A stretch of DNA of 64,000 nt from Cokeromyces recurvatus (taxonomy: Eukaryota > Mucoromycota > Mucoromycetes > Mucorales > Mucoraceae), in the NCBI RefSeq assembly GCF_025118155.1, contig NW_026251400.1, forward strand, positions 558,001 to 622,000, given 5' to 3'. Below, in pieces: positions 11,559-27,142 of this stretch. Positions within the stretch are counted from its first letter, which is position 1. Every line of letters starts with the position of its first letter. The translations under genes and the position numbers were made by a program. Below the pieces are notes generated by a model. That model was not told the DNA's origin and did not search any database. It worked only from the letters and a program-made list of their open reading frames with translations.

Positions 11559-12684
11559 TTACCTTAATAAAGCTTCAAATCTTTCTTTTAACTCACTCAA
11601 TGTTTCTGAATCAACATTTGAATCACTTATCATATTAGGTATTTCAACAAATAGACGGAGTAAATGTTCTACTCCATAAACACTACTGGGCTGCTTGGTT
11701 TTATCGTCGTTAAATATCTCTTCATATTGATCGTATTCAATTTTATATAATAATGAGGTACTTAGTGACTTGTTAAAATAAAGCTGAACGCCCATTATAA
11801 ACTCATTTAAAGCTTCTTCATCCATGCTATAATACCAATGTTGTAAGTATTTTTATTATTTTATACAAATGCATACATACGGTTGACATGAGGCTTTATA
11901 ATCTTCCAATATCTTCTCTACTGTAATTGCTTTTGGTAAACTTAGTATCTATCAGTTATCAAATTAAAATTAGATTAAAAAAAGAAAGTTCTTAATTTTG
12001 TGCTTACTTGTCTATTTTTTGTAACATTTTCCCAATCATCAACTAGTAAGCTTTTTAAACTATCAGGTATAATTAGTTTAATCTCTGGCCTTTTATTTTC
12101 TTCTTCCTAACAAAATACATGTCAATATTACTAAAAGTAGTTACATTTTTGTCTTACAAGTCGCGCTTTTTCTATACTTGAATCACGTATACGTTTTCTA
12201 CCTCTTAATTCAGTTGCAGTTCCAGTTGATGTTGATTCATGTATACTTGCTGTAGAAGAAGTTCGTGAAGGTTTTCTTTTGGAATGTATTTCTTTAAGTT
12301 GTTTTTGCTTTTGTAAATTAGCCTCTGTGTATTTTAAAACTCTATCTTCTGTTATCCATTCATCCCACCTAAAAAAAAAAAAAAAAAATAATAAGAATAA
12401 TAATAAGAATAATAATCTAAAAAGTAAGTAAAGATTTGAATGAAGATTCAATATATTTTACGTTTGTTTCCAGCCTTTATAATGCACAAAATATTGATTT
12501 ATTTCATGACCATCCCCTTCATCATCTCTCTTTTCTTTTTTCAAGATCTATAGTTGGTAGATTATTATAACAGATAATTGAGGGAAAAAAAAGGGATTAC
12601 TTTTGCTTCATATATGAAAGGCCCATGATAACATAATACTCGCTCGTCTTTTTCGAAATTAAACTTATTTTCGTCTTTAGCCAT
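11559..12684 (-). CDS. EAF3: Chromo-barrel/MRG protein of NuA4 and Rpd3S (EAF3/MRG15)
   Basis: Six exons (12601..12684, 12462..12547, 12158..12368, 12008..12106, 11881..11948, 11559..11826) join in frame to 272 codons (271 aa). The N-terminus has the chromo barrel: ERVLCYHGPFIYEAK, then YFVHYKGWKQTWDEW, the aromatic cage region that binds methylated H3K36 in this family. A basic linker (GRKRIRD) leads to the MRG domain, recognisable from IPDSLKSLLVDDWE, ITVEKILEDY, TSLLYKIEYDQYEEI and YGVEHLLRLFVEIP. In yeast the protein is shared by the NuA4 acetyltransferase and the Rpd3S deacetylase. It is somewhat shorter than most homologues, chiefly in the linker. The start follows a poly-A stretch. The gene is divergent from the thiolase gene, with a 637-bp shared upstream region containing a T31 run. 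Confidence 0.93.
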
Positions 12685-12703
12685 TAAATTGACACTTTTC
12701 TTT

Positions 12704-12734
<31 letters not shown>

Positions 12735-12780
12735 TACTTATTGTTGCTGGGATTGTAAAGACATTTGTGTATAACACAAA

Positions 12781-12814
<34 letters not shown>

Positions 12815-13321
12815 TTAGAACAAGTTTAGCAACTGTAAAATGTCACAGTACAAGCTTTAACTTTTTTTTTTTATTTCAAATTTTTAACGAGTGCATCTAT
12901 TTCCTTATCATAATGAATATTATTATAGCATTGTCTTTTTATATTAAAATTTTATTTACATAATCCTTTTTCATTAATAATTTCAATGTCAGGATTAGAA
13001 ACTTGAGCAGTGTAATAGTAACATCTTATTTTAGTACCTGTCAAATAAATAATAAAACATATTTAATAAAAGAACTGGTCCCTGTAGTACACGTTGCTCC
13101 CTATAGTGTGATGTAAAAAACCAGCTTCTATTTTTACTATTTATAAGTAAAACAGTTTGCTGCGTATTAAATCCTAATAACATGTAAAACCTTTATAACA
13201 GGTTTCAATTGGACCTGCTTAAAAAAAAAAAAATAAAAAAAATTGTAAAAAAAGGCGCGTTTAATTGTTTTTTTTTTCTTGTTTATTAAATATATACCAT
13301 TTATTTGAAGCAAAAAAAAAC
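12685..13321. promoter_or_regulatory. Shared divergent upstream region of EAF3 and thiolase
   Basis: 637 bp between the two divergent start codons must hold both promoters. It contains a 23-nt A run near the EAF3 start and a pure T31 run at 12783..12813. Such poly(dA:dT) tracts typically keep fungal promoters nucleosome-poor. I recognise no specific factor site. Confidence 0.4.
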
Positions 13322-14750
<1,429 letters not shown>

Positions 14751-15979
14751 AAAAAAAAAAAAATAAAAATAAAAAAAAAAAAAAAATTATAGATTATTTT
14801 ACATATTAAACTAATAAAGAAATAAAAGATTACAAATTAGTATAATATGTAAACATGGTCTATTTTAAATCAGTATGTATTTATAAATGTATATGTATAT
14901 ATTATAGATTAACATTGTAGAACATTAGTATAATAATAACTTCTTATAAACTGAATATTCGTTATAAATTTGAGTATTTGAAATAACAATACTCTGTTTG
15001 ACGCAATGACTTTTTATTTATCATCTATAATTTTAAAGACGGACTCTATTTTAAGTGCAAATTATTGCAATTGAAAATTGTCAATAATTTCATAATTATA
15101 AACTTTCATGAGTTAGATAACTCACAATAAAAGGTAAAGCAAAAATATCATTACATAAATTACACTCATTTTTTTTGTTCTAGTACGACTAATACGGAAA
15201 GTAGTCCTTTCGTTGTTCAATGACTAACTTGGTTAAGGAGTTTTGAAACAGCTATTGGTTTAAAAGATTTATGACAGACTGCTTCACTACTGAAGTTGGT
15301 GCATTTAGATCTGTATTTAGCGTTGAAGTTAATATTCTGTTATGCTATGCTATGCTATGGCTATGCTATGCCATGGCTATGCTATGCCATTGGCATATAT
15401 AGAGAGTATGTGAGAACACTATGAAGGAAGAAGTGATTCCTAAAAATCACTGATGTTTCATATTCTTTGCTAACAAAAAAAAAATAGTAACAATCAGATT
15501 AAAATTCTTAAGACCGTCAAAGAAACAAAAATTTTAAATAAACAAACAACGGGACTATTGAATAAAAAGATGCATGCTACCACTGAGGAAAAATGACATA
15601 AATATATATTCCAACACTGCATTACTAGGACCCATTATAGAACTGCAAATAATCACTTGATTTATCTAAAGCTTAAGCATTATGAATCGAGTGATATCAG
15701 GGGCAGTTTTATAGGGAGGTTTTTGCGAGACACACCCTTGAGTTTTTAGGGTAATTTGCATCAAATATTCATATATTCATGTATATTTATATATATTTGT
15801 ATATGTATTCATGGTGTAATAACTTTTAATCAGCTGCTTTTTATTCCAATATATTGGTATTGACCAAAATAAAGGCATATTGTTGGTACCAAAGTAAGAG
15901 TACATAATATAATATCCTATCTGTCCTCATCATTATAGGCAAGTCTTAAAGCATGAAGATGACTCTTTATTGATGTGTA
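14751..15979. other. Gene-free stretch between thiolase and a Tc1 relic
   Basis: No supported gene. It contains the thiolase 3' region with A-rich runs, a TATGC tandem repeat at 15341..15392 and otherwise unremarkable A+T-rich sequence. Confidence 0.5.
15341..15392. repeat. Short tandem repeat of TATGC and variants
   Basis: About ten units of TATGC, some expanded to CCATGGC or GGC, lie in a row. It is a plain microsatellite-like expansion in intergenic DNA. Confidence 0.85.
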
Positions 15980-16412
15980 GTAGTATGACAGCCAAAGGAC
16001 CAGATTATGCATGTAAAATAGAAAAATAAAATAAAATAAAAAACTGTTAATTCCAAAGGTTATACGCATATTCTACGAACTACATTACATGTATGAATAC
16101 GTTGGAGTGTTATAGGTGGAGTAAAGAAGATACACGATAGTGACACGAAACACACATCCTAAATATACTAGAAAATGGTTTTAAACAAAGGTATTAACTA
16201 TATGCCTAATAGTCCCAGATCTAAATCCCATAAAACAACCTTTGATATCACTTGAAGATAAGATTAGCAAAATATCCAACAAACACACCCGAAAGAAGAT
16301 CAATGAATTATGGAATAAGTTTCAAAAAGAGGATATGTTATCGTACTGCAAAAGCATGTCATCAATAATTCAAGCTGTTATTAAAGCTAAAGGAGGAGAC
16401 ACAAAGTATTAA
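15980..16412 (+). pseudogene. 3' fragment of a second-type Tc1 transposase
   Basis: Pieces of a Tc1-like transposase can be read across changing frames. MTAKGPDYACKIE lies near 15985. LRTTLHV follows near 16075. A DSDTKHTS block near 16140 corresponds to the second catalytic Asp (usually QDND-KHT). PDLNPIK at about 16215 corresponds to the catalytic Asp/Glu region, and the tail ends GGDTKY before a stop. Stops and at least one frame change (before PDLNPIK) show it is dead. The motifs are those of classical Tc1, distinct from the two elements at 8.7-10 kb and 54-55.5 kb. The N-terminal half was not found. Confidence 0.8.
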
Positions 16413-16944
16413 CATAGTATCTCCTATTATTTTTTTTTTTTACTTTTCTTATATTGATTACATAACAGGGCCTATAATATATAATTTTGTTCAATTAAAC
16501 TTGAACAAACTCATTTAAATTTCACTTTGCATATATGAAGCACTAGTAATTAATACTTGATCATATTTCATACGTATACTATATATTGGCATAGAGATAG
16601 GGTCAATAAACTAATATGTACTTGTGCGCAAGTTTTTTTCACATGCTGCATGTCTTTATTTTATTTTATAATTAGTATAAAGTTTAGTAAATTCTATAGT
16701 ACAAAGTCCTAATGATATGTACAGTTAATTTTATGCTATCAGCGTACTGTATTAAGTTGTGTAGAGATCACCAGTTTGTAGTAGTAGATCACATTTTATC
16801 ATAGGGTCTCTTCTACATCATATCGTTAACAGGTAAAAATAATACTAACTATCCTTAGTTAAAAGTAACACAAAGCCGCAGTTGGAATTTATCATGAATG
16901 AGTAGAATTTTAACTCTTTTCTCACCTAATAAAGATGTCTATTG

Positions 16945-17001
<57 letters not shown>

Positions 17002-17287
17002 AGTTTGTATACTTTTAGTGAAAACTGTGTAAATAAATGATTTAATCGAACAGCAAGCAAGTACATTAATTACTCTTTATTATTATTGCTAATAATGCCA
17101 AAAAGAAAAAACATATGATTTTTAATAATTAAAAGATCATAAGTACACATATGTTGTACAGAGCAATCAGAAATCAGTATGTAATTCTCAAAGGCAATTG
17201 ACTTTTTCTTTTTCTTTTTTTTTTTTTTTTGGTATCATAATTACTATCTTTTCTTTCTCTTTGGTTCAGAAGAATATATATGCTAGA
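16413..17287. other. Gene-free stretch upstream of the mitochondrial kinase gene
   Basis: No supported gene. A pure A54 run at 16945..16998 is the longest homopolymer in the window. The last 100 bases are T-rich and presumably form the promoter or 5' leader of the downstream gene. Confidence 0.5.
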
Positions 17288-18454
17288 ATGAATTTACTGA
17301 AGCCTTTTACTAAACATTTATTTCAACGACAATTTTCTAATGTAGCAACATCTTCCGTTTTAACTCGATCACCATCGTTAATAACTTCTAATAATTCCAT
17401 ATTGGATCAGCAACATTTTTATTTAAACAAAACTCTAGATAAGTATTGTTCACAAAATCCTACACCATTAACACTAAGGCAGTTGCTCTTTTATGAACGG
17501 CACTGTAATACAGAAAGATTATTAAAATCTGCCAACTATATACGTACAGAATTACCCATTCGAATTGCACATCGTATTCGGGAATTTCAAAAATTACCTT
17601 ATATCTTGGGCACAAATCCTTATATTGAGTCTGTTTATAGTCTCTACTGGGAAGCGTTTGAGAGGATTCGAAAGATTTCTGAAATTAAGACTAGAGAAGA
17701 AAATGACCGATTTTGTAAAATGTTAGAAGAATCATTAGATGCGCATCTCGTTGTCATTCCTCGACTTGCAAAAGGTATTAATGAATGTGAGCAGCATGGC
17801 ATCATATCGATGGATAAATTAGATATCTTTATGAACGCAACACTTAGGTCACGCATTTCAAGACGTGTATTAGCAGAACATCACCTGGTGCTTTCTAAAA
17901 GAAGAAAATCAATCTTTAATCTTTGTTCTTCACATGATATTTTGACAAAATGTACTCGTCTCGTCCAAGCCGCTTATCCAAACGTGATTAACGTTAAAAT
18001 AAATGTCAGTGGTAGAGACACAGAATTTACTTATGTCTCGGATCATATAGAATATATTATATATCAGCTTTTATCAAATGCATATCGACATTCTATCGAT
18101 AGCTCTGCAAAAGAAATTAAAGTAACGTTATGTTCAAATGAAAATAATGTTCTATTTCGAATATCAGATCAAGGGGAAGGCATAAAAAAAGAAATTTATG
18201 AAAATCTATGGACTTATGGCAATTATAACATGGAGAAAATAGAAAGATTAGAAGCAAAATTGAATGAAAATATAAATATGAGACTTGGTATAGGTCTGCC
18301 GATGAGTCGTGTCTATGCTGAATATTGGGGAGGCGAAATCAAGATTATAACAATGGAAGGATTTGGTACAGACGCATATGTTCGTATACCCAGATTAGGC
18401 ACTCAGAATGAAAATATTACGAGTGAATCATTAGATGAAGCAATCATGTCCTAA
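17288..18454 (+). CDS. Mitochondrial protein kinase of the PDK/BCKDK family
   Basis: Single-exon frame of 388 codons plus stop from the ATG at 17288. The open frame extends upstream without an ATG, so that start is preferred. The basic, Ser-rich N-terminus (FTKHLFQRQFSNV) looks like a mitochondrial presequence. ELPIRIAHRIREFQKLPYI belongs to the N-terminal helical domain. The GHKL ATPase motifs follow: N-box YQLLSNAYRHS, G1 box ISDQGEGI and G2 box GIGLPMSRVYAEYWGG, then GTDAYVRI. These kinases phosphorylate and switch off the E1 subunit of pyruvate or branched-chain 2-oxoacid dehydrogenase. The ELPIRIAHRI and AEYWGG/GTDAYVR segments seem closer to BCKDK or yeast Pkp1 than to classical PDK, but that is a reading impression. 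The alternative is an ordinary pyruvate dehydrogenase kinase. Confidence 0.9.
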   Translation: MNLLKPFTKHLFQRQFSNVATSSVLTRSPSLITSNNSILDQQHFYLNKTLDKYCSQNPTPLTLRQLLFYERHCNTERLLKSANYIRTELPIRIAHRIREFQKLPYILGTNPYIESVYSLYWEAFERIRKISEIKTREENDRFCKMLEESLDAHLVVIPRLAKGINECEQHGIISMDKLDIFMNATLRSRISRRVLAEHHLVLSKRRKSIFNLCSSHDILTKCTRLVQAAYPNVINVKINVSGRDTEFTYVSDHIEYIIYQLLSNAYRHSIDSSAKEIKVTLCSNENNVLFRISDQGEGIKKEIYENLWTYGNYNMEKIERLEAKLNENINMRLGIGLPMSRVYAEYWGGEIKIITMEGFGTDAYVRIPRLGTQNENITSESLDEAIMS

Positions 18455-20461
18455 AAGTATTCAATATGGTCAAATATGAATGTACGGGAATTTTTTTTTT
18501 TTTTCCTTCGATTTTGTGGGTAAACAAAATTTGCGTACTGTAATATTTTATTTATTTAACAGAATAGTAAAAATCTCAATAAAAAGAAAAGACTACTATC
18601 ATTTAGAACCTTTTATTTTATTGTATATGAAGGCTAAAAAGTTAAATAAAGAGAAACAGCCCTAAGAATATAGAAAACATGCATGAGGCTTAAAAATTCT
18701 GTATATTCTATTACCATGAAGATAAAAGACTTGATATGTATGTATATTTATCGCTACACAAAAGATTTCTTTTCCTATTATATTTTTTCCAAATCGATGA
18801 ATTATACTTGATAATCACATATTTGCTTTATTTTAGTGCAACGAAGAAATGTTACTGTTTTACACAATGAAACCTTCAATGAAAGTATGCTTGCTTTATT
18901 TAATTAAATTACCCGTAAAATACAATATATATTTTAATATATCAAGCTTAACCTCTCTTGTATTTTATGATTAATTGTGAATATATGGCTATTTAATTTT
19001 CTACCTTTTTTTTTCAATACCCTTTATCAGCAATTCTCAATGGTATTAGATTTCCAAGACCCTTCGGAAACCTTGTATTCCTCAATTGGACAATTTCAGT
19101 TTACCACTCTTTACTATATATTAATTTAATTCACCAATTGCTTAAGATAAGACTCAGGAATATTTAACTTAAAGACTTCTGTCAGTCACCTCAATCACAT
19201 TGATATTAATTAAAACCTCTTTCCATTAGTAAACTTGCAATATTCTGTCAAAGATATGCACATACCTCAAATAATTGAAACTCTTTTGTTGTGCTTCCTA
19301 TACACATGATCTTTTTTTTTTTTTTTTTTTTTTTTTTGATAACCTTTGTACCTTACTCGATAGTCATAACAATTTTTTTTAAGCTAGCTACATAATATTG
19401 AATGATATATTGATAATTCTAAAGGCAAATTTCTTCCATTTGTTTCTGCATGGGTATCAATAATTAATGCAGTAGCTATAGACTGTACAAGAGAATGATG
19501 AATAGGGTTGTTCTGCTATATACAATTGTTTCTACAAAAAGATTTGACACTACGTAAAGGAGTTTCCCGATTATTTCTAAAATCATAATTTAGAAGCAAA
19601 AGTAATCTCATATGCCAACTCTTCAAATAAACCAAATACATTTAACACTTTTGGGATATATTGATGATTGCACTACTGTTATAAAGAGAAAGTAAATGAA
19701 TAGAAACTTTATTAGGTGACATCTTTATTAATATACTAGAGTAAAGATTATACATATATAAACAAGTATTTGTATATATACATATTAAAAGACTAATATA
19801 GTCAGTGATATCATGTTCTCTGACGTAAAAAAAATGACGATAATCAGAGTTAATTGTTACCCATCATTTCAGTTCAAAAGTACCTGCCTAGACTAATAAT
19901 AATAATAATAATGAAAGTGCTTTGTTGGCGAATTTACTTTTTATTTTAAACACCAAGAAGCGGATTTGACTTCTAGGAGGACATTGCCGGTATTTAAAAT
20001 GAAAAGCGAATTCTCTGACAATGTCCTTAAATTAAAAATCTATGAAAGAAGTGAAAGTTTAATTCCTCAGTCACCAGGCAAACATATGTACTATACAGTA
20101 AACTATCATTTCAGCAAGTCAAAACCACTATTGGGGAGAGGACAAACCCTTGATTGGACCAGTTATAAAAAAAAAAAAGGCTGTTTAACCATAAATGTCA
20201 TCTTATTATTTTATGTAGTACCAATTAAAAAAAAAATGTGTTAGTATGTTTCTTTCTTCTATTTAGTACATTACCAAATGAGTTCAAGTAAATGAGTAAT
20301 GATCTATAATATTTAACATTATATAACTTACCTTTTATATATATGTATATATACTCTTCTTAGATCTTAAACTAGCATGTGTTGTAAATATATAATTTGA
20401 AATTTAGTTGAGATTCCTTATAAAACTTTCATTGACATCAATTTGCTCATTATTATTATAG
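18455..20461. other. 2-kb stretch probably holding the missing 5' exon(s) of PFK-2/FBPase-2
   Basis: No complete gene is supported. It contains the 3' region of the kinase gene, a T run of about 25 at 19313..19337 and A+T-rich sequence. A frame of about 90 codons at 19966..20244 (contains MKSEFSDN and GRGQTLDW) has no ATG start and matches nothing I know. I do not call it. The 5' exon(s) of the downstream gene should lie here but could not be identified. Confidence 0.4.
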
Positions 20462-22277
<1,816 letters not shown>

Positions 22278-23196
22278 AAATAAATAAATTCTATGCTTCT
22301 GCTATCATTATAATGAATATTTTGTCACAACTCAAAGATTCAAAATGAATCAAGAGTTAATATTTTTTGGATGAAATTGAGATTACTTTTAGATCAAACA
22401 AAGTTAAAATAGATTTAGACAAATAAAACTTGTTTTTAAGCATATTTACCTATAAAAATCTATATTTTCTGTTAGGAAAGAGTTGTTTTTGAGACGGCAA
22501 TACCATTGTTTCTGACGAGAGAATACAGAGGGGCAATCTTGGTCAGTTAGTATCTTCTTAGAGATTTGGTAAATACTTTTTTTGCTGACTAGGGCAAATC
22601 ATATACTTTTTTACAGCTACGTGTTTATTGGTCACAACAAACTAGATGTATACTCTTGATCTTGATTGGACAAACTCGAAATAAGTTACAGATGGGGTGT
22701 ACATAAGATCTACATGTTGTAATTCTCCTGCAGTTCTAATGTATTATGAACATCGCGTTGTTTCAATTAGTTTTTTTTTTTTTTTTTTTTTTTATAAAAA
22801 ATTCTCCTGTATAAACTTTAAATATTATTAGACTTACACACTTTATTATTAATTATAAAGATATACAACAGCTTACGATAGTTACCTTTTTTTTTTTAAA
22901 TACTATATGCATATTTTTTTTACGCTTTATAATTTTTAATTTTTTTTCTTACAAACTAGTTAATTCTTTTGTTAATTCCCTCTTTTTTACAGTTACCATT
23001 ACTTACTATTATTATACTAATTAAACTTCACCCTTTCTCTCTTCTTTTTCTTCTAAATCATACTTTTTTTTTTTGTAATTATACTTATAACATTACAATA
23101 CATTTTAAAAAGTAATATATAAAATAACTAGAAAAAAAAAAAAGGTAATTCTTCTATCTTGATAACGCCAAACAAATATTAAAAAGGAAAAAAAAA
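22278..23196. other. Gene-free stretch; promoter side of the Zn2Cys6 gene
   Basis: No supported gene. It has a T run of about 24 near 22770 and several shorter pyrimidine tracts. The last 200 bases, rich in T and A tracts, lie directly upstream of the regulator and probably form its promoter and leader. Confidence 0.45.
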
Positions 23197-25485
23197 ATGT
23201 CTGTATTTGTGCCCGACAATAATGGTTCACCACAACAACAAAAGCAACCTGAACAAACAAGACCTAAAAGACCAAGGTCTAGTTTAGCAGTAAGTTATTT
23301 TATTATTATTGTAATATAGTGAAATATATTTATTTATTTATTTACTTATTCATAGTGTATTCGTTGTCGTAAAAAAAAAGTAAAATGTGATTTTGTTCAA
23401 CCTACATGTGGTCGTTGTGCGATTGCAGGTTTGCCTTGCAGTTATGCTACACCACCGCGTCGTGTTGATGGTCATGCGTTTGACCAATTGGGTAATCATG
23501 TTGAAGAATTAAAAGAAAGAATGCAAAAAATGCAATCGGAACTTGCCATGATGAAAAATAATTTACATCCTTTTGCTTCTACTAGTCTTTTAAATAATGA
23601 GGATAGTCTAGATTCAGGTCGTTCAACACCTAATATGATGATGACAGATATGAATCCAAATAATATGTCTTTGACTACCTCTTCTCCTCCTTCTTCTTCA
23701 TCCGAACAATCAGTTACTTGGAAATTATCTCTTTCACCTTCTGGTTTAAGGATTGATACTAATATTGCAAGTGTAGCTGATTTATATCGAATATTATTAA
23801 ATGGTATTAGTCAACTTAACATAAATAATGATACAGCAACATCTCTTTTTAATCCAGAAGGAAATTCTTCTACTTCGCCAACATATTCATCAAATCATTT
23901 GGGAGGTATGCGTGATAGACGTCAACAGATTGGAAAATTATCTGGTAATATGGGTAGAAAGCCTTTAAATGGTACAAATTATTTGGATAATAATATGATG
24001 GATAGCAATGATAAAGGGGGTCGTCTATGGGAGGTAGACGATAATGAAGCAAGAAAGATATTACAAGAAAATAAATCACCAGATGAAGTGCTTCCTAAGG
24101 ATGTTTTAGATAATTTAATGCATACATGTTATCATTCTTGTTTTCTTGCTTATCAAATTATAGATAAAGAAGCCTTTATGCGTCAATACACTTCAAAGGA
24201 AGGCTTAGATCCTCTTTTGGCTAATTCTATCAATGCTTGGGTATCTAAACATGGATGTATTTATCATAATGTAAATGGGGGTATGATGTCAACATCAATG
24301 GGTGAAGTTTATTTCAAGAATGCTCGTCAGTTGCTCAAGAAATGTTTTGATATCAGTAGTCCTACAACGATTCATGCTTTATTAAATTTGTACATGTATC
24401 AACTAAGTAGTGAGCGTTCAAGTTTAGCTTATCTTTATATTGGCTTAGCAATTCGTATGGCTCAAGACCTTAAATTTCATAAGAAGGAGCATATGGTTGC
24501 TGATTTGAATCAACGTGAAACAAATAAACGTTTATGGTGGTCTGCTTATTGGCTTGATTTATGTGCTGCTCTTGAATCAAATCGTCCTACAATGGTAGAT
24601 GATAAAGACTGTGACCTTGATTATCCTGTTCGTCTTGAACATGAAGATGACGAGACTGGATATCGCATTCATTTCTCGGTTTATTCAATTAAACTTATGC
24701 GTATTCGAAAGGATATTACAAAACATTTACCTTCTGAACAATCAGGTCAATCTTTACTTTCTGCTATTTCAAGACTTGAAAATGCTCTTACAAATTGGTT
24801 AGGTGAATTGCCCAATGAATTACATTTTGATAATCATTCTAGTGTTTTCCAAAAGACAGGTTCATTTAGAGATGAGGCCTGTTTGATACTTAATATTCAA
24901 TATCAAACAACTTGGATTATGCTTCATAAATTCTTCCTACCTAAACAGGACCAAACAGCTACACCTGTTGCCTTGCTATCTCTTAATATTTGTACAAAAT
25001 CAGCTAATTTGATTACGCGCATGCTAAGTCTTTATGCTACTAACTTGAGTTGGTGCCATTTCTTTTATACAATTGATGGTATTATTGCTAGTGTTACAAT
25101 TCATCAAGTGAATGCCTTATCTAATGAAAAGGAAGTGTCTTATTTGGCTCAACGTAATTTGATTATTACAGCCAACATACTTAAAGATTCACCTTTAGTA
25201 TATATGAATAAGGTATGTGAAATTATTGAAAGTATTGAAGGCTTCTTAAAGAAGAATGGTCTTTCTTCAAATTTGAATGATTTGCCTACCGTAAATGAAG
25301 ATTCTATCAATCAACAGTCTATTTCATCTGTTTTTAATCCTGCTATTTTTGAAACACATCCAATGATTCAACAGCAACAACAAATAGTTCAACAGTCAAT
25401 GCAACAACAACAAATGCCTCAGCAAATACCACATCAGCAGCAGCAACAACAACAACAACAACAACAACAGCAGCAGCAGCAGCAA

Positions 25486-25526
<41 letters not shown>

Positions 25527-26721
25527 GCAGCAACAGCATACACAGCATCATGGACATCATCCTATTCATCAACAGCAACAAATGCAAGCCGCGCAGTCTT
25601 CTTATACAGATGCTTTATCACCTTCTGTACATTCTCAACATACCATGATGAGCTCTCCTCAATCACAGCATTCTTCCTCTACCATGAGAATACCTAATCA
25701 TCTAACACCTGCTATGTTTCAACAGGCATTACATCAGCAACAACAACAACAAACACCTTCATCTTCATCCACTACTATTGCTGCTACTGGACAGCAATCG
25801 TTACATAAGCCTCAAACACAACAGGCAACAGCAAATGCTATATATAATAATTCAGTTATGATAGAGCCTAGTATGTTTTTGAACGATCCAACAACAAGTC
25901 TAATGGGTTTTGATATGCCTACACAAACGGGTGATATGGATCAATTACTGTTAAGGAATATAGGATTCGATCTTCAAGGCGCAAATACAGCAGGAACTAC
26001 TAGTGATGATAATCGTATATATGCCATGTTTGATCCAAGCCAAGCAAGTAATCCTAATGGTAGCATTCATAATAATACAAATACACCTAATACTACAAAT
26101 ACATTTATTACAACATCAACATCTTATACGGATACCTATACAAATGCATATAATACAGGACCACCACCACCACAACAACAACAACAGCAGCAGCAGCAGC
26201 AACAACAGCAGCAGCAACAGCAACAACAGCAACAGCAACAGCAACAGCAACAACAGTCACGGGCGCAACAACAACAACAACATCAACAACAACCGCAGCA
26301 GCAGTCAACTCATTTTCAACCTCAAGGATCTCAGCCACCAGACTCAAATACAGCGAATGCGAATAATTATTCCAATTTTTTGAGTAGTTCCGAACTATTT
26401 GGACTCTCTTCCACATCCACAGTACCACCTCAACCACAGTCTACACAATCTTATTCCACTAACCAAACTACTACAACCACCTTTGATCCAGCTAACCTAT
26501 TTAATATGGATCCAGCTACCATGAGTGCTCTTCTTTACAGTAGTCCAGGAATGACCAATTTCCCATTTCAACAACAACAACAGCAGCAGCAGCAGCAGCA
26601 ACAACAACAACAACAACAACAACAAACACCGACACAAGCATCAGGAGATGAAAATGAGTTATTGTATGGAGCTAATAATGGAAGAAAAAGAGTACATCGT
26701 GATTGGGAAGATACCGCTTAA
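23197..26721 (+). CDS. Zn2Cys6 fungal transcription factor with three polyglutamine tracts
   Basis: Two exons (23197..23289 and 23356..26721, 66-nt intron) encode 1152 aa. The intron falls just before the zinc cluster CIRCRKKKVKCDFVQPTCGRC...C, which has all six cysteines. A linker and short coiled coil follow (HVEELKERMQKMQSELAMM). The fungal regulatory middle homology domain is seen in LLNLYMYQL, AYLYIGLAIRMAQDLKFH and KRLWWSAYWLDLCAAL..NRPTM. The C-terminal third is low complexity, with long Gln tracts at about 25435..25539, 26173..26256 and 26569..26622, plus Asn/Thr/Ser-rich spacers, typical of an activation region. CAA and CAG are mixed in the tracts. It should be a nuclear DNA-binding regulator; its targets cannot be read from sequence. 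Some Gln tract lengths may be assembly-sensitive. Confidence 0.93.
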
Positions 26722-27142
26722 TATAGATCCTTTTTTTTTTTTTTTTTTTTTTGTTAATCTATACATGTATGTATATATATGTAAATGTATATATAAAATA
26801 AAATATTTTAAAAGTAGCTTTTGTTGTTTTGTTTTGTTTTATTCTTGATACAATATGTGTATATATAATTCATTATAATATATAAAAGAAATGCATAGAA
26901 CGGAGAGGTAAGAAATGGTTGTAGATAGGCATGAGCTATTTAGTTTGTGTATATATGTATATATATATATATTTCACAAGAAATGCAATAAAGGAAAGAT
27001 TGTAAATACATATACATATACATATATATGTATATGTATATGGAGAAAAGAAGTGGGTATATAATAATGAAAGCGATATATAATGATTGTAATGTTTTTT
27101 TTTTCTTTAAAAAAAAAAATAAAAATAAAAATAAAAAACTTC
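26722..27142. other. Convergent 3' regions of the Zn2Cys6 and DP genes
   Basis: About 420 bp between two convergent stop codons. It is rich in TATA/TATG microsatellite sequence and has an A+T palindrome near 27005-27040 (ATACATATACATATACATAT...). Probably 3' untranslated sequence and poly(A) signals. Confidence 0.5.

Noticed and set aside
19966..20244. About 90-codon frame upstream of PFK-2/FBPase-2 (MKSEFSDN...GRGQTLDW)
   Set aside because: No ATG at its start, no family resemblance, no clear splice donor joining it to the P-loop exon, and it ends in A-tracts.
25343..25587. Long antisense frames rich in Val/Ala or Leu over the polyglutamine region
   Set aside because: They are simply the complement of CAA/CAG repeats in the Zn2Cys6 gene.
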